DNA from: Kuschelorhynchus macadamiae
Lineage: Eukaryota; Arthropoda; Insecta; Coleoptera; Curculionidae
Assembly: GCA_030620095.1 (NCBI GenBank)
Contig: JAUTXW010002448.1
Coordinates: 132,501 to 196,500, forward strand
Length of the DNA: 64,000 bases
Direction: 5' to 3'
This document shows, in pieces, positions 1 to 11,095 of this stretch. Numbering within the stretch: the first letter of the stretch is position 1; every line of letters starts with the position of its first letter. The position numbers were made by a program, and so were the translations under genes. Under the pieces are notes generated by a model. It was given only the letters and a program-made list of their open reading frames with translations, made no database searches and was not told the DNA's origin.

Positions 1-739
1 ATTATTTGTTGTTTTTAGATAATATAATACAGGATTTATCCTTTGTATTAAATCTACTATGTTTGTTCCATTAAGCTGCACGCTCACTAGAACGAAGCAA
101 CATGATGCTAAAACAGAAGTGAAGCGCAGTTTGTTGCCCGTTTGATTATATTCGTCTCTGGCCGCTTCCCCTAATTTCTAAATTATTCGCCTTCGCCTAT
201 TCCAACAACTCCCCCTATAGACTTCCACTACTTATAAATAACACAGTTTATATGCATATAATTATTGTATTATTATAATACAAGTCTTATAAACTGTAAT
301 TTATTATTTTTTAAAATGTCTTACCATATACGTATATAAAAAAGCGAATATACTAATTTTCTCTATTTGTCCTTAATTTGTTTTATATTTTTGTTATTTA
401 TTCATTTTCTATAACTCTCTTTACATAGTATTTAAACAATAAATTATGGCCTTCAATAATTTTCCCCATAAAAAGAATGTCTTATTCCAGGAAATGGAAT
501 TTAACCGAATATTCAAACATTCAAGGATTCACTCTAGAATTTGACCACTTAATCCTTTTTGCACACTTGATTTTTGTGCCAATCGGTCAAGTAGTTATTT
601 GTTATTGAATGACTTTACAGCTAAATTTTACCAGTACCGTACTATTTTTCATGCAAAATTTGACATCAATTGATAAGCAGTTTCCTTATAATGAGTTTTA
701 AAACATTTTATGAGGCCGCCATTTTATCGCGCCATATTG
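1..739. other. AT-rich intergenic sequence, nothing recognised
   Basis: No coding region or RNA gene can be supported here. The sequence is AT-rich and has stop codons in all frames at short spacing. A short GC-richer patch near 100-200 has no recognisable family signature. Confidence 0.5.
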
Positions 740-1341
740 ATTTTTTACTAAAAGGTAACCATTCCATCGACGTATGATCCTTTACTTTAAATCAGAATTT
801 TAAGTCAACCGGATATGTATTTTCTGAGTTATGCCTCGTAAAGTCCGACCGACAGACTGACTGAAATGAGAGAGCATGTTTACAAATGACTGGGGACGCG
901 AAAACGCGAGAACCTAGAAGGAGTTTTTCGCGACTACAATAATTTCCGAGAGAGAAACAAAGAGTTGGTTTAAAATTAACTCAATATTTATTTTCAGAAT
1001 CTTTTTATCGAAATTTTCACTCTATCACCGTCAGATTTTATATACGAACTAATCGTATATGAATCAAATAATTATAAGCAGAGCAAACAAAGACCAAATA
1101 ACATTAACGAGCATGTCCAAGCAATATCATTAATTAGCTATCAAGTGCGTCAAATAGTATTATGAATGACCATTTAAGCCTCAGTCAGGTCAATACTGAA
1201 TGTTAACGTAGAATTTCCGAATTCCCAGCTAAACTTTAAATACTAGAGGTGTATTCAAATACCGCTGAAATTATGAAAAGGTATCTTGCAGAGAGTGCGA
1301 GGTAGGCCAATGATAATAATTCTATTTTACTGACAGTTTAT
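740..1341 (+). repeat. Interspersed repeat, module Y, copy 1
   Basis: This stretch shares long, diverged similarity with 7540-8000 and 8636-9090. Common landmarks are the phrase around 'accgacagactgactgaaatg', the phrase 'ctctatcaccgtcagat' and the end 'ctgacagtttatgg'. I do not recognise the family and see no coding capacity in it. In the other copies module Y lies next to module X, so it is probably part of one larger element. Confidence 0.7.
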
Positions 1342-2495
1342 GGAAATTTGTAGCAAAATTAAAAAAGTAATTCACTCGAAGTAAGTTTCTAGCTCGAAAT
1401 TATGAAGCAATAATTATCGACCACTGTTGGAATATCAAGATTTTTGCTACTTATCTACAAGAAATAAAGCCCAAAATATGTCCAAATTAAAGAACAATGC
1501 TTCCTATGTATATATAAATAGTAAATATGGATATCCGGCCAAGACGCCTTTCTCTAGACTTATTAAGGATCAAAGATTCATGATTTGAATGAAAAAATCG
1601 GTTATGATGCTATAAAAATCTAGTACTTAGAAAAAAACTCTTTTCCCTTTGAGAATGGCCAAGGACCGTAGGGAAAATTCGAAAGGGCTTAATATACGGC
1701 ATCTTTCCTGGAAATTTCAAAAGATTTGATAAATTCCCTAAGGAATTATCAACAAATGAAAATTCAAAAATCCAGACTACTTGTTCTTCGAAGTGACGCT
1801 ACCTCGATATTTCGAAAACAAAAACCGATACGAAAAAAGGTTACTCTTCGCAAAAGTTAGTTTTCCAATTTTGGTTCGGAAAATCAAAAAAAATAAAAAT
1901 CGTCTTCAAACCAACATCAAAAGAAAGATAATAATAAAAAAAGCATTTCATGTAATTTGAACTTTTTGGGAAAAAATCACCTTGAGGGTAGGAATTTGAC
2001 CTCGAAAGCGACGCACCAGGTTCCACCTAAAACATGCGGTAAAAATAAAACCCTTTGGAGGAAAAATCCCAAACTTTCAGGGTATGATACAAGACTCATT
2101 TACAGAAATCTCAAACTTTTTTTTTAATAACAGTAATATATTACGTAATTTTTTTACAATTGCCTGTTAACATGAACACTTTTAACTAATTCAAATAATA
2201 TATAAATTGCATCTAGGTGACTTAACACGCGTATGTGCATGAAAACTAAATATTTATTTACACATGTATATGAAAGGTTAAATGTTTTACATAGTCAGTG
2301 TGCAAAGTATAAACACCTAATTAATATAAAAACTAGCAGAGTAACATAATTTTGCTCTAAAAGTTCATACAAAAAATACAACAAAAACAGAGCAATGCCT
2401 GAAATTTTGTCAATCACTTAGAATATGCCTATAGTTAAATTTATTTTACGTTCCCATTACTTACAACTTAGCTAGCAAAATAGCTATCGTTATCC
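1342..2495. other. AT-rich spacer, nothing recognised
   Basis: No reading frame with family resemblance was found. The short frame near 1841-2026 shows no motif and looks like chance. The region ends near the 3' side of the minus-strand LINE that starts its coding remnant at about 2496. Confidence 0.45.
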
Positions 2496-3124
2496 TTAAG
2501 GATATTTATATATTATTGTATAAAAAATAAGGGAAATAAAAGTTACCCAAAACCTACACTGTGTATCGTCAGTTAAAGAGCCTTTCAAACTGTTGATATT
2601 TCTCATAAATAGTTTTTTAGTGAGCGTTTTAAAGCGTTTTAAATTAGTACATTTTCTTGTATCACCAGGTAGTAAATTATATACCTTCGGACATATGTAA
2701 TTTATATATCTTAGGTTAAGATTATAGTTGCTTAGAGGTAGTTGTATTTGTGTCATTTCTAGTACGTGTGTCATTGCTATGGTCGACAAAATTTTGCAGA
2801 TTTGTTTGAACATAAATATAAGTACAGACTGTTGCTATGTACATTGATTTAATGTTACAAACATCTTTATTAAAAAGCAAATGTGTTGGATAAAATATAT
2901 TTTTTCCATACATTATTTTAAGTATATATTTTTGTGTTATATTTAATTTGTATAGGTTATTGTTATACAGACCACCCCAGACTAGGATACCGTAACTAAT
3001 AATTGGTTGAACTAATGACTTATAGACTAAAACTAGGATTTTTTTATTAAGAAATTTTTATAACAAGTAGAATTTATGAAGTTTCCGTATTTTATTTGAT
3101 ATATAATCAATATGAGGTTGCCAT
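2496..3124 (-). pseudogene. LINE ORF2 C-terminal region (broken)
   Basis: From 3124 downward the frame reads 'LKWQPHIDYISNKIRKLHKF', then 'YGILVWGGLYNN' near 2990, then a switch of frame to 'ICPKVYNLLPGDTRK' and 'LKRFKTLTKKLF' ending near 2496. These are the conserved post-RT blocks of CR1/L2-type ORF2 proteins, and the same blocks occur in the better preserved element at 11096-13840. At least one frameshift lies between 2722 and 2813. The part is separated from the RT by the piggyBac insertion. Confidence 0.8.
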
Positions 3125-3128
3125 TTAA

Positions 3129-4170
3129 CACGTTCGCTGCGTCAATATAATGTATTTCTTTTGCCAGAAGCTGAACAATTTTTTTCGTAGCTACTACTAG
3201 TTTTGACCACGAGGTAGTATTAAGAGTATTAACATATTTCTATGTTCCTCCCTGTCAATAATGACATGTCGCTGAAAGGCGACAGCAGCACTGTAGCACG
3301 TTGTTTACGCTCTACTGCTGATGTCGCCCATGGGCGACACTGTATTGATTTTATTAAAAAAATATATTTGATTTTATTAAAAAAAACTACAGAAAGTAAA
3401 ATGAGCTTACAACAATATCACAACTGTTTCACAAAAAAATAAAAACTTTTTCTAAGAAAGAAACAGAACATACTGGCATACAAAATATTCTAAAAAACAG
3501 AAAAGAATAGAAATAAAGTATATATTTTACAAACTTTTGTGGTTTCTTGTCCAGCAACAGTAAAAACAGTCTATTCTAGTCTTATTCATAAGTATATTTA
3601 CCAAAAGTTCGTTACGTTTTAAAAAACAATATCTTTCAACCCTGCAGACAAAGCTTGGCGCAGGTGGCATATCTCTTTCTGAGTTATCGGCACCGTCTTG
3701 ATCATCTTAATATTTTAACTGTTATAATAATATATACAAATATTTATCTCTGTCGTTATTCTCATCTACGTCGGTTTCACGTAGGAATGCGCATCACTGA
3801 TCTCATTATCCGACCAATCGCTGCAACTATCTTCAAATTGAGCTGGATTTTCTTTATCACTATAATGTAGGTAACATTCCAGTTCACTGCCTGACAGTTT
3901 ATTTTTACTTTTAACACGCAATTTAGGCCGCTTTATGCCCGAAGGAACTGCCTCGCTGTTCATATTATAAATCGTACACAAATACTACAAACTTGAATAA
4001 ACCTGCAAACGAAGCAAAACACACATTAATTTAATACCTTCTTAACACGCTGACCAAAATTCGTGCACCCCAAACCAGTACTGAATTTATACTGAATATA
4101 TAAAGCAACGTATGCGCTTGTTGTATATAGGCGACACACGCGCCAATCGGCGACATACGCAGCGAACGTG
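3129..4170 (-). mobile_element. Non-autonomous piggyBac element with TTAA target duplication
   Basis: The element is 1,042 bp. It is flanked by TTAA at 3125-3128 and 4171-4174 and has 14-bp perfect terminal inverted repeats, CACGTTCGCTGCGT at 3129-3142 and its complement at 4157-4170. Subterminal copies of GGCGACA lie at both sides (near 3279 and 3332; near 4129 and 4149). TTAA-specific insertion is the hallmark of the piggyBac superfamily. It carries only a transposase N-terminus (3766-3981, minus), so it is internally deleted and would need a transposase in trans. It sits inside a LINE ORF2; taking out one TTAA copy plus the element restores the LINE reading frame, which confirms the boundaries. 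Confidence 0.93.
3766..3981 (-). pseudogene. piggyBac transposase N-terminal relic
   Basis: Open frame of 71 codons on the minus strand starting about 190 bp inside the element's right end. It has a basic patch ('KRPKLRVKSKNK') followed by an acidic, serine-rich run ('EDSCSDWSDNEISD'). This acidic N-terminus is typical of piggyBac transposases. The DDD catalytic core is missing, so no transposition activity is expected. The assignment rests on position within the element and on composition, not on a catalytic motif. Confidence 0.6.
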
Positions 4171-4358
4171 TTAAGAAATTTGTTAATAATGATACCCAGA
4201 TACTTTGTAGATGCAGTTTCCTCAATACGCTGATTATCTACAATAATGCTGTTATATTCTGGCCGGTTTGCATTAGCTAATGAAAAAGCTACATAATAGT
4301 TTTAGTTACATTTAAGGACAGTTTTTTAGTTTGAAGTAAATTTTTTACTATTTTTAAG

Positions 4359-5255
4359 TTAATTATAGTTAGACATAACAATGGTTGTGTCATCTGCATA
4401 AGATATAGTTAGGCCATCAATGTCTAGTTTTAACAGTGAATTTAAATATATAATAAAAAGTATTGGTTTTAGGACTGTTCCTTGCGGGATGCCTATTTTT
4501 ATTTTTTGTTTGTCACTTAGAATATTATTTAACCTAACGACTTGATTTCTTTCTGACAAATAACTTTTGAATACATCAAAGGCCACTCCTCTTATTCCAT
4601 AGTTATGTAGAACATCAAGAAGTTCGTTGTGAGGTACAGTATTGAACGCTTTTGCTAAATCCAAAAACACAGATATGCACTTCATATTTTTATTTAAATT
4701 ATTCCCAACTTCAGTCACTAACCTATGCATAGCATCCGATGTACTGCACCCCTCTAGAAATCCAAATTGGTTTTTTAATAAAACATTCTTAGTTTTTAAA
4801 AAGTTAACCAGTCTATTTTTTGTAAATTTTTCAAAAAGTTTTGCAAAATGATTAATAAGACTTATTGGTCAATAATTAGCTATAGATGTTTTGGGTCCGG
4901 ATTTATGAATAGGTGCTATAATTGAGGTTTTAAACTGAGATGGGACTATTCCCTTTTCAAAAATTAAATTAATTATATGTAGTAGGGGGTCAAGAATTTC
5001 AAGTTGTATTTGTTTTATAGTACTCGCTTTAATGCCATCACAACCGGGTGAACTATTACTTTTTAAAGATGCTATGTGTTGTATCAATTCATTTTTGGTA
5101 ACAGAGTTCAGATATATAGAGTTAACTGTAGGAGGGTCCATACGAAATTCTATTTGTGGTGGAGGGATAGCCTTTTCCATGTTAATTCCTACATTTATAT
5201 GGTAGTCATTACAGAAATTAGCCATTTCAAATGAATTTGTTGAGTTGAGTTTCAA
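4359..5255 (-). pseudogene. LINE reverse transcriptase domain, fingers and palm (broken)
   Basis: The frame 5255-4869 carries the N-terminal RT region ('SNSSPGCDGIKAS', 'APIHKSGPKTSIANY') and stops at TGA 4869-4871. The same frame continues through 'PISLINHFAKLFEKF' and 'KNQFGFLEGCSTSDA' into 4730-4359, which holds KAFN, PQGT and YADDTT before a stop. The arginine usual in NYRPIS is replaced by the stop, which fits a CGA-to-TGA change. The protein would act in target-primed reverse transcription if intact. Only the RT fingers and palm are here; no endonuclease was seen upstream of 5255. Confidence 0.85.
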
Positions 5256-6459
5256 ACTAATTCAGATTGTATTTAGATCGTCCGCTAAAATTGTGAGTAT
5301 AAGTTATTAATAATTCCACCCTAAACACCGGTTGTGTATACAGTGAGTTTCTAAACGTAATTTCTTAGTGATACAGTCGAAGCCTACAAGAGGAACACTT
5401 TAGACTTTAGAATACTCCGAGTCTTTGTATCGAAAGGTTCCAAGTAGAGCTTAGACTGTGAAGATCGACCTAGGAGATTAGATCTAGTTCTCTTGATCTA
5501 TGCTCTAAAGGGGGTATCTGGAAGAAAAAAGTGTCTGTCTAAATTTCGCGAGGAAGATACAGGTGAGCCAAAGGTCTTTGTTCTTTTTCGCAGTAAGCGT
5601 TCTCCAAGCCTAGGTCATCTCCAGATATAGATTTTCCTGTTTAAGTAACTCAGTGTATTTTTAACGTTAAAGTGGTCTTGTGTATTTGTTCATAGCGCTT
5701 TTGGTAAAAGTTATCACTATTTTTGAATTTGAAATTTTTGCTTTTTGGCTTTTAAACTTATGCACATTTTTACTCAACCATGTTTTGAATTTGATATTTT
5801 TGAAAACTTGAATCTGAATCTCATATTTTGACTTTATACTAATTTGTGATTTTTGATATAACCATATTTTGACTTTACTTATTTGTGAATTTGTAAAACT
5901 TGATTTTTGAAAAACTGATTGTGACTTTTTGATCTCTATTTTTCGCTTGCTTTGTTAGTGATCTACCCTTGGTTGGGCGAATCACTTATTCTGATTTTGA
6001 CTTTTTGATTAAAATAAAAAATTAGATTTTCTTTGAGTGATTTTGAAAATAATATTTAAATATTTGTGTAGTGTAAGAAAACCATAAAGTTACTTCTAGT
6101 GCTTCTATAGAAAACATTCAAATCAGCCAAAAATCCTGAAACAGTTACCAATAATTTTCATTATATGTTGACAGATATGGTCCCGTGGGGTGATACGTTC
6201 TGCTATCGTGATTTATGGGATAGTGTTTTTGAAAGACTCAGTTTTCAGAATGAAATAGCTCCAAAATATTGTCCGACAAAAATAAAATTTAAAGTAAATT
6301 TTTGACTCTCATATGAATAATGATGAAATTGTTGTAGCGGATTCATGACTTAAAAAACAATATATTTCCGGGCTATTTCACCGAGTTTAATATACAAATG
6401 AAAATTTTAAATAAATATCACCTTCCGATATTGAAGATTATACTGGAGTTCTGGGACCG
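5256..6459. other. AT-rich spacer, nothing recognised
   Basis: No supportable coding frame. The stretch 5700-6010 repeats loose versions of 'tttgatttttga', giving a low-complexity T-rich character. A slightly GC-richer patch at 5330-5660 has no family signature that I recognise. Confidence 0.4.
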
Positions 6460-7200
6460 TAATAAAGTTACCCCACCAAAGAAGTTACTAAAGAAGTTTT
6501 TCTGACATTTCGGGGGAAAGTCTACACATGTCTTCAACAACTTCGTGAAGTAAATTCAGCTGAATTATACGTTATTTAAAAAATATATTATACATTTTTT
6601 TAGACAAACCAGTCTAAGGCTAATATTTATATTTTTCAAACTTGCAACGTTTTGATAAAATCACTTTTATTTTATGGCTTCATTGCGGTATGCTGTGGTT
6701 ATTCTGACACCTTTAATTCTAACGCAAAAAAAGATTATTAAAAATTATTTTGGTTAAAATCTCTTAACATCCTTTATGCATAACCTCTTTGATGGGGTCC
6801 AAATAATGAGACTATTACATATGAACATCAAATGTGTCTCGAGATAAAAGTTAAAATTTCTCTTGAGATGATAGTATGGAGTATTTCCTTTGCTGCTACA
6901 ACAATATTTCTGTAGATATTTCTGTTTTACATAGGTTCAAAAATATATAAACTTTTGGCTTTGGAACTTAGAAAGCTTAGTTGTAGTAAGGCTAAAAAAA
7001 TTATAGTTTGTTGTCTTTCAATAACATTACAGTTTTATGTATATTTACATATAAAGGCAATTAACTTCTCTATATCTTTTACACTGTTTCTTTATGTCTC
7101 AAGCACAAAGCCTTGAAGCGTTAGTATAATAAATTCTTGCATTACACCGTGGTTATCAATGGTGCTGGCCATTGATTATCGTCTGGTTTATAATTAAGTA
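6460..7200 (+). repeat. Interspersed repeat, module X, copy 1
   Basis: Shares long diverged similarity with 8005-8635, 15986-16315 and 18805-19060. Landmarks are 'aataaagttaccc' at the start, 'gtcttcaacaacttcgtgaag', 'ttatggcttcattgcggtatg' and 'ttgcattacacc'. I see no coding potential and do not recognise the family. It is followed by module Z (7200-7500) and module Y. Confidence 0.7.
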
Positions 7201-7500
7201 CATTTATATTTGCTACTTATAAAAAGGTATCTTGCAGAGATACACTGCACACAGAAACGATGGTGTTAATTGTGTATTGGAGATGAATATTTATTCTATG
7301 TGAAGTTATTTGTATTTTAATAAATAAGTTCTAGTCATTTTATTTTAGAATTGTATAGTAAAATAAGTTAACACAACGTTGTGTCATAGGAATAGCTATT
7401 TTATATATAATTTTTTTTTCATTTCAAATTAGATTATTCAAAACGATATAATATTAGATCAAGGTAATTGTTTATTTCTTACAAATTAAAGATTGAAGTC
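7200..7500 (+). repeat. Interspersed repeat, module Z, copy 1
   Basis: Similar to 19070-19240: both contain 'aacgttgt', 'aggaatagct', a T-rich run and then 'ataatattagatcaa' with 'ttctttatttct' or a close variant. In both places it directly follows module X, so X and Z are one repeat unit. No coding content is visible. Confidence 0.6.
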
Positions 7501-7539
7501 ACCCATAAAAAGTCAATTTTGTTGCTGCATATTGAATAT

Positions 7540-8000
7540 TTACTAAAATATAACCATTCCCTATACTTATGACTCTTTTAGTTTTAACCAGAAACTCGTC
7601 AAACCGACAGACTGATTAAAATGGAAGAACAGGATTACCAGATTCTAGGGATCCTAAAATGCAAAAATCTTTGAGGGTGATTTTTTCACGATTATAATAC
7701 TTCCCTCTTACGAGGAAAGCAAAACATAGAATTGGTTTAAAATTAACCTTATACTTATGAATATGCAATCAGAATTTTGTATCGAAATTTTGGCTCTATC
7801 ACCGTCAGATGTCATGTACGAGATAAACGATAATAATAATAATGAACAATTAATTATAAGCACAGCAAACAAAGACCAAACGGCATTAACGAACATGTCC
7901 CTCCAATACCATTAATTAACTATCAAGTGCATAAAATATTATTATGAATGACCATTTAAGCCGCAGTGTGGTCTCTGTTAAATGTTAACGAAGAATTTGC
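7540..8000 (+). repeat. Interspersed repeat, module Y, copy 2
   Basis: Diverged copy of the Y module seen at 740-1341 and 8636-9090, sharing 'accattcc', 'aaaccgacagactgattaaaatgg' style text and the phrase 'ctctatcaccgtcagatg'. It runs into the second X module without a visible gap. Confidence 0.65.
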
Positions 8001-8004
8001 GAAT

Positions 8005-8635
8005 GCATGAAGTAAATTCCGCATATTGAATTATATGTTATTTGAAAAATATATTATACACTTTGTTAGACAAACCAGTCTGAGACTGATATTTGTATTT
8101 TTAAAACTTAGGTTATAATAAAGTCACTTCTATTTTATGGCTTCATTGCGGTATGTTATAGTATTCTGACACCTTTAGTTCTAACGTACAAAAGATTATT
8201 AAACATTATTTTGGTTAAAAGCTGTTAAAATACCTTCTGCATAAACTCTTTTATGGGGCCCATGTTGACCCTATTACAGACGAACATCAAATGTGACTCG
8301 AGATAAATGTTAAAATTTCTCTTGAGACGGTAGTATGGAGTATTTCCTTTACAGCTACAGAGATATTTGCTAAAACTTGCCTTTAAATCTTAAAACGCTT
8401 AGTTATAGTAAGGCTAAGAAAAATTGTAGTTGGTTGCTTTACAATTCCATTACAGTTTTTATGTATATTTACATATAAAGGCAATCATCTTCTCTATATC
8501 TTTTTTACTCTGTTTCTTCATGTCTAAATCACAAAGGCTTGCAGCCTAAGTATAATAAACCCTTGCATTACACTGCAGTTACCAACGATGCTTGCCAGTG
8601 ATTATCGTCTTGTTTATAATTGAGTACATTATATT
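8005..8635 (+). repeat. Interspersed repeat, module X, copy 2
   Basis: Diverged copy of 6545-7195, aligned over its whole length by eye. Both carry 'gtattctgacaccttta', 'gattattaaa' and 'tttatgtatatttacatataaaggcaat'. Module Z is missing here; module Y follows directly. Confidence 0.7.
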
Positions 8636-9090
8636 CCACGTGTGAACCTTTACTTTTAATCAACTTGAAGTCAATGGGATAAGTATTTTTTTGAGTTATG
8701 CCTCGTAAAGTCGAACCGACAGACTTACTGAAATGGAGGAACATGATTACCGGAGTCTAGGGACCATAAAAAGCAAAAACCTGGGAGGGTCATTACGAGG
8801 GAAATAGAAATAAAGAATTGGTTTAAATATAGCCCTGTCCTTATGAATTTGTAATCAGACTTTTATTTTCGAAATTTTCTCTCTATCACCGTCAGATGTC
8901 ATGTACGAGATAATAATAAAGATAATTTTTAAGCCGCTGTTAGGTTAACGCTAAACGTAGAATTGGCAAATTTTCAGAGACACTTTAAATACTATCAGCG
9001 GTATATTCATGTACTGCTAAAATTATGAAAAGGTGTCTTGCAGAAAGTGCGAAATAGGTCAATGATAATGATATTATATTACTGACAGTT
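8636..9090 (+). repeat. Interspersed repeat, module Y, copy 3
   Basis: Very similar to copy 1 in the stretch 'ttttgagttatgcctcgtaaagtcgaaccgacagac' (8690 onward) and at its end 'ctgacagtttatgg'. The plus-strand LINE begins immediately after this end, so the LINE's truncated 5' junction is at about 9091. Confidence 0.7.
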
Positions 9091-10867
9091 TATGGCAAGT
9101 GCATTGTTATCTTAGTTTATAGACCTCCAAGTGGAAATATCGCTATGTTCTTTGAAAATTTGTATGAGTTGTTGAACAACGCTTTTAGTAAGACCAATCT
9201 CGTCATTCTATGTGAAGATTTCAATTTTAGATAATAACACCCCTATTATTAAGCAAATCTCAGATATTTCAAAATGTTTTAAATTAAAAAGTGTAAGACC
9301 CAACTCATAGAGAAAACTATTATAATATACGAATAGACAATATTTTTATAAATCACTCTCACATTTATGATATCCCGTCAATCACGTTCATTTTAAGGAT
9401 CATATGTCAATTTGTTTGAGAGTAATTAATGCGGATGAAAGCGAGTCCACTAACATGTCTGTAGAAACGTTCTTTCTCTGAGAATGGCGTTATATATTAT
9501 AGTAATTTACTAAAACAGGAAACATGGGAAATTGTCTTGTCTTCTGGTAGAGGCACAAGTAAAATATTCGATATTTTCATAGATAATTTTAGTTTTTACT
9601 TTAATCTGGCATTTCCCATGAAGAAAACACAATGCTATTATATTATTTCAAAACAATGGATAACTCCTCAAATTATAAATTTTTCCAATGAGCTGAAAAA
9701 TGTACATTTTCTAAATAGTAGGTATAAAAGCGAAGAACTAAAAAGAACTTACTCAGAGAAAAAAGAATAGAAGAAGCAAGTAATGTAAGTAAAAAATGTT
9801 GGGAAATCATAAAAAATAACACAGAGGAACATCATAAAATTAATAAATCGTCAATCTCACTAGGTGGAGTTAGCGTTAATGATCAGAGCGAGTGGTGTGG
9901 AATGTTTAATGACTTTTTGGTGGAAGGTGTAAAATCTCTATCGGCAAAGGTTTCTGATAGGATTGAAAGGTGTGTGGATATGAAAATTGTGCATTCGTTC
10001 TTCCTGAAACCGGTTGATGTGTGTGAGGTCTCAAAGGTTATAAAAGAAGTTAGCAAGAAAAAAGTGAAGATCCAAATGACATCCCCTCTAATATAATTAG
10101 GGATGTTGCGGCGCAAATTGCGCAGCCACTAGTCCACATTTTAAATCTTTCTTTCGGCTCTGGAAAATATCCTTCGATATTAAAACAAGCTAGATGTATA
10201 GCGCTGCTCAAGAAGAGAGATCATTCCGATATTTCCAATTGTAGAATTATCCCTAATTTACTAAGAATATAGACAGGTGTATGAAAGATCGTTTGGAGGC
10301 TTATTTTTTAAAATACAGTTTGTTTTCGAAAACCCACCATGGTTTCTGTATAGGCAGGGACACTACATCTACTCTTTTTGTAGCCATAAACAATATTGCA
10401 GAATCAGTTGATAAAAAACTCTGCATTGGTGGGCTTCATTTTGATCTGTCCAAGGCTTTTGATGTCATAAATCATGATCTTCTTGTGCATAAACTAGAAT
10501 CGCATGGGACTACAGGAGTGACTCTAGAGTGGTTTGACAGTTATCTATCCAACAGAAAACAATATGTTGATTCAGTCTTTGGGTGAAAGTAACTTTGCTC
10601 GATTCTGCAACCATGCTGCTGAGTTGATAAATCTGTGGTGTACTAGAAATGGACTAGTCCTTAACGTGGGTAAATCACTCGTGATGGAGTATAGGACTAC
10701 TCATAACAAACGAATTGAAATGCGATGTTCATCGGTAAAACAACAAAATAAATCACTTCTAGTTACTAACACTAAATTTCTAAACTTAAATATCTATAAT
10801 CACCCAACTTGGGAATTTCATGTTGAGGATCTGGCTGGCAAACTAAAGAGTTCACTTTATGCATTAT
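9091..10867 (+). mobile_element. Plus-strand LINE (CR1/L2 group), 5' part
   Basis: Decayed ORF2 in several frames. Near 9110-9230 it reads 'LVYRPPSGN' and a variant of the endonuclease GDFN motif (here 'CEDFNF'); near 9330 'RIDNIFINHSHIYD' is the endonuclease ID block. RT blocks follow: 'HILNLSFGSGKYP' near 10135, 'HHGFCIGRDTTS' near 10337 and 'DLSKAFDVINHDLL' near 10445. At about 10570 the text jumps from 'SYLSNRKQYV' to post-catalytic sequence ('FARFCNHAAELINLW'), so the PQG and YADD blocks are deleted. The element stops at about 10867, where another LINE is inserted, and resumes at 15096. Confidence 0.8.
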
Positions 10868-10920
10868 ATTCAAATACAAATTCAAATTCAAATTCAAATT
10901 CAAATTTCTGTTCATTATAA
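10281..10920 (+). pseudogene. LINE reverse transcriptase with catalytic block deleted
   Basis: Two overlapping frames. 10281-10586 holds the QFGF-like 'HHGFCIGRD' and the KAFD block up to 'WFDSYLSNRKQYV'; 10534-10867 resumes in another frame with 'INLWCTRNGLVLNVGKS' and 'PTWEFHVEDLAGKLKSSLY'. Between them some 70-90 residues normally holding PQGSVLGP and YADD are absent, so the copy cannot encode an active enzyme. The last codons before 10920 come from the tail repeat of the inserted minus-strand LINE, not from this protein. Confidence 0.75.
10868..10905 (-). repeat. 3' tail microsatellite of the minus-strand LINE
   Basis: About six units of AAATTC on the plus strand (AATTTG on the element's strand). 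The plus-strand host LINE ends at about 15985 in the same kind of repeat, which supports both elements belonging to related clades that prime on short tandem 3' tails. Confidence 0.75.
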
Positions 10921-11095
10921 AGTAATAACAAAAATGTTAAACAATGTACACCTAAATAAAATATCTGTGTGTGTACAAACAGTTTGTTTTTAGAATACAA
11001 TAAAAATGTATAAAAAAAAAAGAGAAAAATGGTTATACGCTAAATAAACATAGTTATTTATAAATTTAAACAAAATAAATAAGGTAAATCCAAAG

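Larger units (their letters stand above)
2496..5255 (-). mobile_element. Decayed non-LTR retrotransposon (CR1/L2-group LINE), interrupted by piggyBac
   Basis: Minus-strand remnant of a LINE ORF2. Reading from 5255 downward it has the reverse transcriptase entry region (4869-5255), an NY-PIS block, the QFGF block, the 'DLAKAFNTVPHN' block, the 'GIPQGTVL' block and the catalytic YADD at 4389-4400. The C-terminal region follows: 'KYLGIII' near 4190-4210, then, beyond the inserted piggyBac, the continuation at 3120-3060 and the tail domain to 2496. The endonuclease half is absent, so the copy is 5'-truncated. It is dead: an in-frame TGA lies at 4869-4871, a frame break follows YADD at about 4360, and another lies near 2750-2810. 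The motif order and the YADD style place it near the CR1/L2 clades; the exact clade is inferred. Confidence 0.85.
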
